A stretch of DNA of 64,000 nt from Tanytarsus gracilentus (lineage: Eukaryota; Arthropoda; Insecta; Diptera; Chironomidae): positions 5,022,001-5,086,000 of the forward strand of contig JAXRKN010000038.1 of assembly GCA_038502055.1 (NCBI GenBank), read 5' to 3'. The notes beneath the pieces are model-generated. The model worked only from the letters and a program-made list of their open reading frames with translations. It searched no databases and was not told where the DNA came from. Made by a program: the position numbers and the translations under genes. Each line of letters begins with the position of its first letter. The stretch's first letter is position 1. Below, one piece after another: positions 13,701 to 26,778 of the stretch.

Positions 13701-16700
13701 TTGCAGTACCTGATTGGCACTCCGTCCTGGATCTGCTGGACATAGTCGCCAATGACTTCGTGCTTGATGTAGTACAACATGCGAACTCGAAGGAGCACTC
13801 TGAAGATTTAAGATCAAATTTAATAAATTTCTTTAAAATATCGTAAAATTTCTTCTCACTTGTTGGCATGTCGAGTCAAATGTTTTTTGTATGTAATTTC
13901 CAAGTACGACTCAGCATCATATTTATCATCTTTACTCCAGTGATTATCATCTAAAACACTAACGGTGCTCGATGCCGATGAGCAAGCTCGTGGTGATGAG
14001 GGTCCAGCACTTTCCGGTTCCCTGCCCATTCCACATCCTGGCTTATTACCCTTTCGTCCTAAAGTCCACGAAAAAATTAGAAAAAATTAATTCAAATGTG
14101 TTCCACACTCGTGTACCTTTTGCATTACGTCCTCGCGGCACTAAATTGTGAAGTCCACTGTGGTTGCGTGCAATCGCACTGTCCTCTCCAACGCCTCGTG
14201 GCTTTATCAAATCCCAAATAAATGTTTTGATTTTTTCATCGCCTTGATATCGCTGAAGACAGAACAAGAGCTGGAAAAATTCAAAAAAATCCGTTAGATT
14301 TTTGACAATCAAGGAAAATTTTCTTTAGAGAATATTTTTTCAGAGTTATGAAATGAGAAGAAAGGCTGTTTTAACTCATGGAAAATTCCCGAAAGAATCT
14401 CCTCGGTATTAGCATAGCAAGTCATCATTAAAAATAAATATTTTAAAATTAATCATTTTACTCACAATAATTCTCGCACAATCCTCGACATCGCTTTCCT
14501 TCCAGCCACGTTTGAAAGCACCTTGTTCAAGAATTTCAGTCCAACGTCCCCAACTGGAAGAAATTAAATATTTTAATAAATTTTTTGACTATTTTTAAAA
14601 AGAAGTTTAATAAAATTGTAAAAAATCACAAAAGAAGAAATTTCACGGATATTTTTTATTAATCTCAATCTGTTCGCGATATTTCATTTTCATGTTTTGT
14701 AATTTCATTTTTGCAATCTCTTCCCGTCTCTTTGCCTTCTTCAGTTCACTCTTCTTCGCATCAAAGTCATTAAGTTTTTCAATGTATTGAACAATGGTTG
14801 GCGCATTGTATCTGCGAACTTTCTCATTGAGGTCATTGATCGATTTTTTAAGTTGCTGAAGCTCTTCTTCGGATCTTGCGATAGCCAATTTCAACTTGGT
14901 GATTGATTGATCACAGATGGTGATTTTTGATTGAATGCTTTTGAGTTCACTTGAAGATTCGAGATACTTTTTGTGTTCTATACCTTTCGCCAAAGCAGCT
15001 TCTCTCTCTTCATGACGGAGACCGAAATAATGGCCACGTTTTTCCTCATTGAGTTTAACAAATTTCTTCTTTTCAATCTCTGCTAGCTCAAAGTCAATCG
15101 GACGGAGACAACTGCTCAGTTCAGCGTGTTTCTTTAGTAATTTTTTCTGTTTCTTTAAATCACTTTGCATTGTACCGTTTTTTAGTCGAAGTGACTCAAC
15201 AATAATTGCTCCAGTTTTAGTTAAATCTTTTAAGAATTTGGTAAAGACTCGTGGTGAAATTTGCTTTGTCATCTCGTCAATTCCATTTTCGATAACATTT
15301 TTAATAAATTCAATTTTTGCATTTTTCAACTCATCACAATCAATTTTAATTTCGTCAATTTGAGCTCGCAAATCTTTCAACTTTTCAAAATGGTCTTTTT
15401 GATTTTTTTCAATGTCGTTTTTTAAATTTTCAATGCAATGTTCGGCGAGTTCATTTTTAAAGTTAACATTAACGACAACTTGAGATGACCATTGAGAGAT
15501 TCTCGCGTTGAAACTAACGCTCGTTTGTGGTTGAGTCATTGTGTGACGTCTTGAGAATGAACGATATGCTTTGCTGGCCTGAGTATACTCTAAGTCAGTC
15601 TCAAAATTTTCGGGAGTTTTAAATAATTTCGATGCTCGAACATTTGTCAGTCGAGGCGATTGATTTAAAGCCGTTTGAATGTTTTTAACGACATCAGGTG
15701 ATTCTCTCGAGAAAAAATCTTCCATCCAAAAGTTTTCTATTGTCAGCAATTCAACATCTTGCTTGTTATTTGTTAGAGTTTCAAAAAGTTTTTCAATGCT
15801 CAAATTTTTAATGGAAGTTTGTGAAATTTCTTCTTGCATCTCTGACATTTTTATATCAATCAAAATTTAATTTTAAAAAATTACAAAGCAAAGATTGCTT
15901 TTGTTCCGCATTAAATATTCAAAAATACTAAAATATTTATTGTGTTTATAAAAATGACACTTACCCGAATGAAAGTAATCCCTTTTCAACTTTGAAGCAT
16001 TCAGAACGTGCCCACGAGCCATATGAAACGTCCTCAAAGCCGAGAGCGGCTAAAGTGTCTCGATCACGTGGTATGTAATCTTCAATATTTTTCATCTTGC
16101 CTCGCAATTTTTCCTTTCTTCTTTTACTGCGAAGACCCACGCCCATGCCTTCCTCATCTGTCTCGAGACCGGTTGCAGAGTCTTCTGACATTTCCATTAC
16201 ATCTTCATGACCGTAGCGCTTGATTTGTGTTCTACGGCGAGGCTCTGACAGCACTAAATCTTCCAGCTCGTCTTTCTCGCAAGCAGTCGGATCGATTTCA
16301 GCTTTCTTCGCCCATTTGTTCCAAAAGTCAGGATCATCAATGTTAATATCCGATCGATTTGACGAGGACGCAAATGAAGCTTTTGAGAAAGTTGAGCCTT
16401 TTTCACTTTCCATTGTAATAATTTGAGTACGACGTGCGAGAATTGACTCAATGTCTTCCTCACAAAACTTATCGCCTGCATTATCGTCATCCATTACGGC
16501 ACCATATGCACCTTTTTTCAATAAATCTTCAATTTCTTTTTTCGACATTTGTTTACCGTTTCCATCTTTTCCTTGTGTCGTGTTCATACTTTGAAGGATG
16601 GCCTTGTCAAGACCGAGCTTGAGTGATGCTTTGTCAAACATTTCACGTTCATAGGTATTACGACAGAGGAGACGATAAATTTTAACCATTTTCTGTTGAC

Positions 16701-19700
16701 CGATACGATGGCAACGTGCTTGAGCTTGCAAATCATTTTGTGGATTCCAATCTGAGTCATAAATGATGACAGTATCGGCGGCTGTTAAATTGATGCCCAA
16801 GCCACCGGCTTTTGTACACAAAAGAAACACAAATCGATCCGAATCGGGTTTACTGAATCGATCGATGGCAGCTTGACGCAAATTTCCACGAATACGTCCA
16901 TCAATCCTCTCGAATGGATATTTCTTATACACCAAATAGTCCTCGAGAATGTCAAGACATCGAACCATTTGACTGAAGATAAGAACACGATGTCCATTCT
17001 CTTTCAATTTTGGCAATAATTTATCGATGAGAACCATTTTACCAGATGCAATAATGATATTTTTATAGTAACAATCTCGATCATCGCCATGCTGCAATTT
17101 CCACTCATATTGTATCTGCTCTTCGGCACCATTCAGCAGGTATGGATGAATACAACACTTTCTCAACTCCATCATGGTGTTCATTAAATTCGGAATGTTG
17201 GCAGCGGTTGTTCCTTTTTGTAAGAACGAGAAATTTGACTCGAGAATGCCTCGATAATACTTCTTCTGAATGTTGGTTAATTCAACTTCAACAATTGTTT
17301 CCTCTTTCGGTGCTAGTGATTTTTCTACATCATCTTTGAGTCGACGAAGCATCATTGGTTTGAGAAGGGCTTGAAGTTTTTGAACTTCACTCTCAGTTCT
17401 GAGTGAACCAAATTCACGCAAAAATTCTTCTCCGCATGCAAATTGACTTGGTTCGAGGAAATTCAATAGAGAGAACAACTCATTGACATTATTTTGAAGG
17501 GGAGTTCCTGACAACAGCACTCGATGTTCTAAATTCAATTGTCTTAAGCCTTCCAATAATTTACAGTTTCTATTCTTCAAACGATGTGCTTCATCAATAA
17601 CACACACTCGGAAATTAAAGTTTTTCAAGTCTTGATGGTCAGTTACGATAATTTCAAAGGTTGTAATTAACACATTAAACTTTGTGATATCCTTTAGTTG
17701 TTTGCCATTTTCGAGCTTATAATAATATTCGTAGTCTTGTAACATTTGACGACTTGTCGCTGATCCGTGATACACAATGACATTTAAGTCTGTCCATGAC
17801 TCAAACTCGCGTTGCCAATTTGGAATTGTCGAGAGGGGTGCGATGACGAGGAAAGGTCCACGAATGCCATAATCATACACTGAGTGAACAAATGTTAAAC
17901 TCTGAATTGTTTTTCCAAGACCCATTTCTAAGAAGTAAAAAAATATTTTAGTAAATTATTATTTTAAATTGCTTTAATTTTGCTTACCATCAGCAAGAAT
18001 ACAATTGTTGCCCTTGAACCATGAATATTTAAGCCAGTTCAAGCCTTCAAGTTGATATGCTCGAAGTGAATTGTTATTCTTATAAATTGGAGTTTTTTGG
18101 AGCTCTTTCCATTGATCTGGATGAGGACGTTTCTTAAATTTCCACTCGCTCTTTGGGGGAAGTTTGTTGAAGCGTTCATAGATTTCAATTTTTTCTTCAT
18201 CAACATCTTCCTCAAGTTCCCAAGTGCTATCCTCATAAGCCAAACTCTTCCATTTAACTAAAAAGTGTTTAACCTTATTTCCATCGTCGTCAGTATGCTC
18301 TGACATATCGAGAATTCTATCAACTTCGACAAAATCAGGATTGAATGGATCTTCTTCGAGATTTTCAAAGATATTAAATTGCTGAGCTTGCTTTTGTTGG
18401 AAACGGCGAATTTTATTACTAACTCGCTTATCACCTTTAAGTAATTCTTCTTCAGTGCGCCACTCACAGTGAAGGTATGAGAAATTTCTGTATTTTACTA
18501 AATACTCTTCAACTTCAACGTAAATTGGCTCTGGTTTATCTTCCTTACTCTCTGACGATTCTTCAGTCTTTACTTCAGGTTTGACCTCATCGGCTTGTTG
18601 TTTTGACTCATCCGATTCTTCATGGTTAGTAATTGGTGAACCTTCCGAAGGTAAATCACTTAATTTAGATTCTTCACCTCCCTTTGAAGCTTCATTGCTA
18701 TCGCCCGCTTCCATTTCAACATCAGAAGGCTTTTCTTTCGGTTCACTCTCTTCGAGTGTTGGTGTAGATTCAGTTTCCACTTCCATTTTAGTTTCTTCTT
18801 CTTGAATGACTGGTGTTTCGGGTACTTCAGTGGATTCTTCAGATTTAACTTCTGGCTTAACCTCACTCTCTTCAGTTTTAGAGACTTCTTCAGCATTTTG
18901 TTCTTTATTTTCCTCAGTCTTTATTTCTTCCGTGCCTTCGACTTTAGGTTCAACTTCTTCTTTTTTAATTTCTGGTGGCGGTGGTGGGACAACGGGTTTT
19001 AATTCACGTTTACCCATTCGTTGTACAAGTACATACTGAACAATCATTGTATCCTCATCTGAGGTATTAATATAAACATAATTAGGCTTATTACTAATGT
19101 CCTCGACTGGTGGTGGCAGTTTAACTTCCCGTTCAACTTTACCATCGGCCGAATCTGAAGGCTGTTTATTCGAGCCATCTTCTCCTTCAACACCTTTTCC
19201 ATCGTCTGTTTTGGAGCTTGATTTAACAGGTGAAACCATCAAACCACCTTCCTCATCCGAAAATCTTAACATAACATCATCAGTATATTTTTTACGTTGT
19301 GTATTTCTAGCAGATCTTCGTTTTGAACTGTCAATTTCGGCATCTTCACCGGTTGGTGAAGCTGGTGGAGTCGTAATCATATCGTCGGCTTCATCACCTG
19401 AATCTTGAACAATTTTAAGACGACCTGAACGACGACTTTTACTTCCTCCAGCAGTTCCAGGCTTGCGACGTGGTTTACTTCCACCCGCACTTCTTCTTTT
19501 ATCACTCTTCTTCTTCTTGAAAGGAGAGTCATCTTCATTTGCCGAAACAATGGCTTCGTCACCACTCTTGCTTTCAGCTTCCATCAATCCTTCTTTCGGT
19601 ATTTTTGAGACTGGGATATCATCAAAGTCGGTCACTTCATCGGTATCGGCTTTCAATGAGGTCTTACAATCGCCATCATTTGTCTCCCCTGAATTTGCGT

Positions 19701-22700
19701 CTGTGGAATTTTGATTGTGCATGAGTGAAGCGAGTGTTTGATTTTCTTCTCCCTCACTCGTATGTTTAGAGAATTCAGTACTATTGTTATCGTGTGAAAT
19801 TGAATTTTCATCAGAAATATTTCCCTTCTTGGATTTTTTTGTCTTACTATCGGAATCTTTATCCTTCTTTTTCTTCGAATCTTTAGGAGCTTTTGGGTCT
19901 TTGGGAACTCGAGGTTTGCGTGGTTTCTTAATTTTCTTTCCACTTGCATCGGTCGATGTATCTAAATCGCCAATTGAATTATCTTGTGAAATATCAGCCA
20001 TATCGTGATCTTCCGAGTAGATCTGAGATAAGTCTCCGGTGCCGGCAGTCACTGAATCTTCAGAAACTGGTAAGTTTGAAGGTACAATTGTGCCTTCATC
20101 AGTCGCTTGTGCTTGAGAAAGCTTTTCAGATTTTTTACCTCTGGGTTTACGAGGCTTCGATGAATTGCTTCGACCACGGCCTCTACCCGTTGTACTCGTA
20201 ACCTGAGGAGAATCAATCATCGAAAACATGGGATTTTGAAGGACACAAGATGGTGTTCCACCAACACATTGATCGGTTGTCTCATGCGTTTGCAATGTAG
20301 TTATTCTCTCCTGTAATTTATGAATTTTCTCTTGATTTTCAGCAATGGGCTGTAATTGATAAAGCTCCTGAATCTGTTGCTGTATAATTGTGCGCTCTTG
20401 ATGATGTGGCATCGATGCATATTGAGGATATTGTGTGTTATAGCCCATGTTATATGCTTGCATTTGATTTGGCGGTGGATAAGTTGTCAACATACCCGTT
20501 TCCATCTTAGATTGCGAAGGAATGTTCTCGATAGTTTTGCTTATTTCGGATGAAACATTTGTTATTTCATTCGCTATTTGCTTATCACCTTCATTTATCA
20601 TCGTTGAGTCGGCCGACTTTGGCTTTTGCAATTCCGATCCAAAGCCAAAATCAAGGCTATCAATCTTTTCACTCTCGCTCATCGGCACACTTTGCTCCTC
20701 ATTATTACTTTCAAGGTTCTTCTGGAATTCGTCATTTGACATTTTATCTTTCTCACTCTCGAGATACGATGGAACATCTTGATCCATTGACTGCTGATTA
20801 GCGTTATCATCTTGAACTGTTTCAGCATTAAAGTTATTTGCTTGCATCAGGCTATTAGTATTATCACTTATTTGACTACTTTGACTATTATCGTTGGTGG
20901 TTTGAGAGAGCAAGGAATCTTCGATGCTTGATTTTTGTGCACTCGAGGACATGTTTGAAGTATTTACTGTAGCACTATTTGAGTAACTATCGAGTAAGTT
21001 CAGATCTGATGATTGATCTGTCGATTCAAGAGTTGACAATGACGATTGATTAGTTTGCATTCCGCTAATACCGTAAGCGTCTTGCGGATCAATCTGTTGT
21101 TGCGTTTGTTGATGATGTGTTGGTGACATTAAAGTATTTGCTAATTGGGACTGTTGTTGCTGCTGCTGCTGGGATTGTGAAGGAATTGATGGTGTCAAAT
21201 TTTCATAGGGCTTATGAATTGAATCAATTGACTTTTGTTGATTCATATCCTCATAGCTATTGTACGTTTGTTGTTGCTGCTGAAGTGTATTAGGTGGAGG
21301 AATCACTTGTATGGGTTGCTGAGCGGCTGAGGACATCATGTCTGGCATTTGAGCCATCAATTGTGAGGCGGTATTTTGTGGAATTTGCTGAGACATTTGC
21401 ATTTGTGTCTGCGCAGTCATCATGCCAAGATGACTACTTCCATTCATTTGACTCCTATGCGTAGGCCACTGTTGGTGTTGTGGTGACATTCCAACATGTC
21501 CACCGAGAGGCGACAAAGGATTATTTGGCATCGAAGGAAGTGTCTGTTGTCTATAACCTGTCTGACTGTAAGTTTCCATGCCACTTGCATTTGAACCAGG
21601 CATGACCATTTGTTCAAGTGCCTGAAGCGTATTTGAAGGCGCAATCGAACTTTTGCCCACAGTCGGCTGAATTGAAGGCAGTGTAGCCTGCGATCGAGCA
21701 CTCGGGCTTGGTATGTGAGGGTGAGGTGATAGATTACTTGTCGGTTGCTGAACCTGTTGCGCTTGCTGCGTTGGTGGCTTTGCGGGAGACATAACGGGTC
21801 GCGGAGACATTTGTTGATGCGGATGAGGTGACATTTGAGGTCGTGGACTCATCTGTGGTGACAATTGAGGAAATGGAGCTCTATACTGAGGACTATTTCC
21901 ATGCTGCTGCTGTTGTTGTTGTTGAGTGGCGGGTACTTGTTTCGAGTTGGGTAAATAAGTTGGTCCTTGAGGAGGAGCTACTGCTTGTGAGCCTGCGAGT
22001 TGATTCGCATAGGTTGGCAACATACTGTGGCTCATTTGATGTGACATCGCCGACGGATTATGTCCCTGCGGTATCTGATGGGATTGTTGTTGTTGTTGTT
22101 GGGCCGTCTGCTGGGCACTCATTGTTGGCTGATGTTGAGATGCGGCCGAAGAATGTAACATTGATGCTGCCGCATGTGGTGCTTGCGATGGTATATGAGA
22201 TTGTTGGGATTGAGCTTGTTGCTGCTGAGTACCGTGAGTCGAGCCGAGAACAGGTGGTTGTGCCGATGGAAATTGATGCAATTGTTGTTGCTGTTGCTGT
22301 TGTTGAGACTGCTGCTGCTGCTGATGACTTTGAGTCGTTTGACTTAAGTGGGATTGTGTCTGCTGAATTGGAATTGGTGGCAATTGATTTGCCAGGTGAC
22401 CATAGCCCGTTTGATCGAGTTGAGAATGGCCGTAGGCAGGATGTTGAGCAGATGGTGTGCGAGAAGTTTGATGTTGAACTCCATAGCCGTACGCTTGAGG
22501 CGTTGGAGTTTGTTGTGGTGGTGTCGCATACATTTGATGACCGCTTTGCGGATAATGTTGAGACATTCTCTGTTGGGCTTGCTGCTGATGTTGAGATTGA
22601 GGAATCGATGGATATCCCTGTTGAGGAATCATGCTCCCCATCATATTCTGTTGTGAAGGATAAGCCGATTGCATTTGTTTTGGATCTTGTGGATAACCGG

Positions 22701-23227
22701 TCATGTGTTGCCTGTAACTAAAATAAAATTGAAATTAAATTAAGTTTTAAATTCACATTAATCAGCGAATGTTACCTCTGAGCCTGTCTTTGAGGCGCTT
22801 GAGGAGCCTGTGGATGAGTTCCGTAGCCCATTGGCTGAGCATAGGGCTGTGGTGGAACGGGTTGAGATCCCCATCCAGTGATATCACTTAGGCTCATGCC
22901 GGCATGTTGATCAGCACCCATTGAGTACATGCTATCGGTCGGTTGGTATGTTGGATATTGGGGCTGCTGCTGATGTAAAGGCATGGGAGCTCGTTGACGT
23001 GGTGGCGCTCCATAGCCTGGCGGCGGTCCCATACCGCGTGGTGCAGTTGGATCGTATCTGTAATAAGGGTCTCTATAAATTCACCCATTTACAGAGACAT
23101 TGTCGTTTTAGAAATTTTTGCAGCCAATATTTATTCCCGGAAACATCTTATTTCTATAGACACTGCTTATTATCCTAAAAACTTACCCTTGGCCTCCATG
23201 ATACATGTTCTGAGCATTACCATCCAT
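4705..23227 (-). CDS. kis: Kismet, CHD7/8/9-type chromodomain helicase DNA-binding protein
   Basis: ATP-dependent nucleosome remodeller acting in the nucleus. Exons in transcript order: 23227-23187, 23057-22776, 22717-17988, 17927-15965, 14553-14466, 14270-14117, 14058-13860, 13799-13710, 12427-12221, 11716-11652, 11595-11438, 10955-10713, 10509-10334, 10276-8459, 8404-4705. All junctions keep phase and sum to 13,914 bases (4,637 residues plus stop). Order of parts: a Gln/Pro/Met-rich N terminus; a charged Ser/Lys/Glu region; two chromodomains (about residues 1505-1615; FLVKWKSLAYEDSTWELEED); and the SNF2 ATPase, with DEMGLGKTIQS formed across the 17988/17927 junction, DEAH in VIDEAHRLKN, and QAQARCHRIGQ. 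Next come a GWGRWTEIL segment and LNTRLRRVITSYQRNYKKEE, then a BRK domain near 7390-7215 and long Ser/Gln tracts. Drosophila has comparable long Kismet isoforms. The start is the first ATG of the exon at 23187-23227. Upstream non-coding exons are likely but not resolved. Confidence 0.96.
7215..7390 (-). other. kis: BRK domain of Kismet
   Basis: In the last coding exon, the segment running from NWNSLTGEENVSVIHRVTGK through GRNAPQLKRLSQWLKENP to DPKWTESL matches the BRK domain, which is specific to BRM/CHD7-9 remodellers. It separates this gene from CHD1, CHD3/4 and CHD5, which lack BRK. Confidence 0.9.
7470..7545 (-). repeat. kis: Polyglutamine tract (CAG/CAA) in Kismet
   Basis: In-frame mixed CAA/CAG run encoding about a dozen consecutive Gln, then a Gln/His/Ser stretch. 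Similar tracts occur around 22265-22325 and 22085-22105 in the N-terminal exon. Mixed codons should make them less prone to slippage than pure CAG. Confidence 0.85.
14643..15848 (-). CDS. Coiled-coil protein, CCDC113/CCDC96-like, nested in a kismet intron
   Basis: Single-exon frame of 401 residues starting at ATG 15848; the frame is open slightly further upstream but without ATG. It lies wholly within the kismet intron 14554-15964, on the same strand. Residues from about 130 to the end are rich in Lys, Glu and Leu in coiled-coil heptads. The C-terminal part (YNAPTIVQYIEKLNDFDAKK followed by an ELKKAKRREEIAKMKLQ stretch) resembles the end of the ciliary proteins CCDC113 (CFAP263) and CCDC96: 'APTVxxYIxxK, xLxxLxxKxxxAxMxLK'. 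If correct, it would act in motile cilia or sperm flagella, and testis expression would be expected. Lack of introns fits a retrocopy or a compact testis gene. The reading frame is convincing; the family name is tentative. Confidence 0.6.
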   Translation of the reverse strand: MSEMQEEISQTSIKNLSIEKLFETLTNNKQDVELLTIENFWMEDFFSRESPDVVKNIQTALNQSPRLTNVRASKLFKTPENFETDLEYTQASKAYRSFSRRHTMTQPQTSVSFNARISQWSSQVVVNVNFKNELAEHCIENLKNDIEKNQKDHFEKLKDLRAQIDEIKIDCDELKNAKIEFIKNVIENGIDEMTKQISPRVFTKFLKDLTKTGAIIVESLRLKNGTMQSDLKKQKKLLKKHAELSSCLRPIDFELAEIEKKKFVKLNEEKRGHYFGLRHEEREAALAKGIEHKKYLESSSELKSIQSKITICDQSITKLKLAIARSEEELQQLKKSINDLNEKVRRYNAPTIVQYIEKLNDFDAKKSELKKAKRREEIAKMKLQNMKMKYREQIEINKKYP

Positions 23228-25842
23228 TTAGAGGCGCAAAAATAGATTAACTAACTTTTTTTTCTCAATTTTTCTCACTTAAAATGTCTTTCCTTCTAGC
23301 ATCTAGACATTTGTGTTTAGTATCGTTAAAGTTCTCAATTAAATTAGTGGTTTTCATCACTTTTAAGCTGCATTCCGTTCACTTTTCGTATATATGTGAG
23401 AGAGTTTTACTAAATGCTTTTTTCTACCTGCAATGAAGAAGAGAGAATAATATTATAAAAATAGCTCTCATAACCTCTTACATTCAAATGTGTCGCATTA
23501 AAATTGATTTTTTCAATCATTCACTCATTCACTGTGTCGACATTTTCTAGAACTATCGATGTGTGATGAATTATTTTCATTAAAATTTTGAAATTTATTT
23601 TAATCTCACGAAATAATTTTTTTCGAAAACATTTTTCTCATCCATATCGCACACTCACATGCTCACGAGTTTTTCTCTCTCATTCACACACCACGAAAAA
23701 TTTGAAAATTCTCGCAAACAGCAACAGAGTAGCGTCAGACTTATGGTAGACATATAATGATAATAAAGAGAGAGAGAGAGAATATTTCATGACGAGAACT
23801 TTATCGTAGCCAGCTGATGACGGAATAATGGTCCTAATTTGAATCCCATAAGATCATGATGTTCGCGACTTGCACGCTTAAGGGGAAAAGCTATACGCTT
23901 ATGAATTTAAAAATATTTAACATACAACGCACAGGTTCTCCCCTCAAGTGTAAAGTCATTTAATAACAGCATCGTTTATTTTTATGATGAATTATGACGA
24001 CATCATGGAGGTAGCTGGCTGGGTGGTGGGTGGTTGTTAATTTGTTGTCAATGAACTCTCCCTTTCTACTATATCAAAATATCTTCACACATTCAATTTT
24101 CACGCCTAGACAATCTTTCATGTACGCGATGAAATTCCGGAAATTCCAAAGTAAAAATTCTCAACATCAATAATTCCGTTTACACACGACCTTGACGAGG
24201 CACGCAACCACTTGTGAAGACGCGTTCTATTCGCAATCTGAGCCAACATCAATGACATTACAATAAGTGAGCGTCAGGTTGCTGCTACATCAGAAGCATA
24301 AATTTAACTTCCCCTTTAAGGAAAAATCAAAATCTCGTTTTCTTCCGCCCGCAGAGCAATAACAATGAGGTGATGAAGAAAAAACATGCATAAATCGGAG
24401 GGAGAGAGAAAAGGACGAGGTTTTGTGAATTTGGAAATGCTATGAGTCTTGCGTGAGAGATAAACAGGGAAAAAGTAAAGGAAAATGAGAGAAAAGCGAG
24501 TGTGGGAAAAAATCGATAGTGACATAAAACAATTTTAGTTCCTTTCGCGATGAGTTCAAAGTTTTAAAGTCAATTTGATAAATTAAAAATTTAATATTTT
24601 ATTTCGAGCATTTTTTGTTAATTTTTTCATGAAAATTGACAAAAATATTTTTAATGAATGTTTCATAAATTAAAAGTCAAAAATTTATGATGTCAAAAAC
24701 ATTTCCACCACCAACATTTTTTTAACAAGCGTGAAATGTTTGAAATTTTCGCCACCACTACGAGTGCTTAGAACAAAAATCGATAATCTCTCTTTACATC
24801 CTTTTTTTACTGGAAAAATCCGCAAACACCAGCACACAAATTACATCTCGTCTCCATTTCGTATATTTGAAATTGCGACACAGCGAAAAAAAGAGAGACA
24901 TCTGCATAAAAAAACAACAACATGGTCGTTCTTATACCTGAATTTTTGCTGCCATCCACTCGAGATTGCCCTATATACTCTTCACTTGATGTTCCATCCT
25001 CCCTCTTCAATTTTTTTCCCGCATCAATTATTTTTCATCCCCTTCGATACATTGCAGTATCCGCTCACTCTCTCACACAAATTTTTCATTTTCTAACTCG
25101 CTGTAAAATTTTCATATAAATCTTTCCGAGTCCTTTTTCGCATGTGCTGGACATTGAATGATTTTTTGATGATTTCTCCGAAATATGTATTTTTTTTGTT
25201 GGCAATCGCGTACATTTAAATTTCTAGAAAATTAATCTAACCGCATGCATCGCAAAGCCACCGCAATCATTTGTATTAAAAACATTTCTCGAGAGGCCAT
25301 TAAGTGAGAAAAAAATGATGCAGAATAAAATTTCGCATAACTCAGAGAAATAACAAAATGTCGGCAGAGAAAAAGTTTATGGTTGAGGCCACATAACATC
25401 ACATAGAGAGTGAGAGAGAAAAGACATGATGATGAAAATGCGTCGCTAGCAGCACTAAAGGTATTAAGTGCGATATGGAAAATCGGCAACGATGCGAGAG
25501 AGAGTGAGAGCGAGAAAATGTTCAAATCTTATCGAAAAGCACATAAAAAAGAGAGAGCACCGAAAAAAATTTCTTTTCCACCCAGTGACAAACAAAAATC
25601 AATACAATTTTAATTACATTCGCCATCTCTTATTTTCTTCCCCCCTCAATGTGACGCCATTTCTGTTGAGCGTGTTAAAAAATTGAAAAAGTTTCATCTT
25701 TAAAAATTTATTGATGTCGTTTTTGGCTACATGAATTTCATTAATTCAAAAGAGACATAATTTTTTTCTGCTGCTGATAATGGGGTGGGAAGCGAGAGTG
25801 AGAGAAAGGCACCAAAATTTCTAAAAAAATCCTATCACAAAT
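23228..25842. other. Upstream region of kismet and 3' flank of the mitochondrial carrier
   Basis: No recognisable coding sequence. It holds GA/CT-rich short tracts (for example near 23770 and 25495-25520) and AT-rich stretches. Kismet 5' UTR probably begins here, directly before 23227. A TTTATT (AATAAA on the minus strand) at 25707-25712 may be the carrier gene's polyadenylation signal. Confidence 0.4.
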
Positions 25843-26778
25843 TTACATCCTATTGAAGACTGTTATAACTTCCTCATAAAAGAAGAAGTAAAATCCAGAC
25901 ATCATCCCCGATTTGATGACAGCAGGTGCGAGTCCTTTGTAGAGTCCAGTAACTCGCTCCTCAGCAAAAGTTTTACGGAGACAATCTAACATTCCCGTGG
26001 TCGAGATGTTTTTGCCGTAAGTCGTGCGATGCAAATGGAATTCTTGAATCTGAAGACGCTTCTTGGTGAGATCGAGAGGATAAATGCAGGACTTGGCCAA
26101 GATTCCACTGAACGTACCCGCCAACAAAATTATGTGCCTCGAGACATTCTCAATGTCCATAAAAAGTTTATAGCGTTCGAGAATGAAATTGTATGTTCCG
26201 AATTGAATTGCTGCGTTGGGCGCAATTGCAGTGATACTCGGTACGAGCCCACGAAACAGACCTCTCATGCCCTCATTTCGTACAATTGACGTCAGCGCAT
26301 CGACAATCGATTTGTAGCCGGTATTGTGATCTTGTGCGATAAAACGTGTGCGTACGACATCGAAGGGTGTTGCAATCGACATGCCAAATGCACCTGCTAG
26401 TCCACCGCCAACAATGTGTCGCACATCCGAGTGCTCGTCGAAGAACTTTATTGCACGTGAGTGACGATTGAAATTATCGTATGCCAAAAATTGACCGAAA
26501 CCATAAGTGACGCTGAGAATTTGACCGGGAACGTGCCCCTTCCACAATCCTCGAATGCCCTCCTCTTTGAACACCATGACAAACGTCTGAAAGGTCGAGG
26601 TGTATTTAGCACCGGTGTTCTTCTTGATTGGCTCGAGTTGCAGCTGATGACGTACTTTAATGCAATCGAGCGGCTGTGTCAATGCTCGAGTAAAAAATCC
26701 CGAAATTCCGCCCGCCATTGGCGCCTTTATTTGATTGAACCACGTGAAAATTCCGCCATCATTATTTGTACGCTCCAT
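25843..26778 (-). CDS. Tpc1: Mitochondrial carrier, thiamine pyrophosphate type (SLC25A19)
   Basis: Single exon, 311 residues, the usual length for the SLC25 family. It has three tandem carrier repeats with signature motifs: PLDCIKVR (about residue 36), PFDVVRTR in the second repeat and PLDLTKKR in the third. Segments such as WKGHVPGQILS, YGFGQFLAYD, the IAPNAAIQFGTYN patch and GLYKGLAPAVIKSG match mitochondrial thiamine pyrophosphate carriers. It would sit in the inner mitochondrial membrane and import ThPP. The start at 26778 is the first ATG and leaves a short polar leader before the first helix. It lacks introns, unlike many orthologues. A different SLC25 substrate cannot be excluded from motifs alone. 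Confidence 0.88.
   Translation of the reverse strand: MERTNNDGGIFTWFNQIKAPMAGGISGFFTRALTQPLDCIKVRHQLQLEPIKKNTGAKYTSTFQTFVMVFKEEGIRGLWKGHVPGQILSVTYGFGQFLAYDNFNRHSRAIKFFDEHSDVRHIVGGGLAGAFGMSIATPFDVVRTRFIAQDHNTGYKSIVDALTSIVRNEGMRGLFRGLVPSITAIAPNAAIQFGTYNFILERYKLFMDIENVSRHIILLAGTFSGILAKSCIYPLDLTKKRLQIQEFHLHRTTYGKNISTTGMLDCLRKTFAEERVTGLYKGLAPAVIKSGMMSGFYFFFYEEVITVFNRM

Noticed and set aside
15049..15363. Plus-strand frame of 104 codons
   Set aside because: Antisense of the nested coiled-coil gene, which has far better coding character.
21828..22721. 297-codon plus-strand open frame
   Set aside because: It is the antisense of the Gln/Pro-rich kismet exon. The Val/Leu/Glu-rich product is the mirror of CAA/CAG-rich codons and has no family feature.
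24731..25096. 121-codon plus-strand frame
   Set aside because: Phe/His/Thr-rich composition typical of AT-rich non-coding DNA; no signal, domain or splice context.
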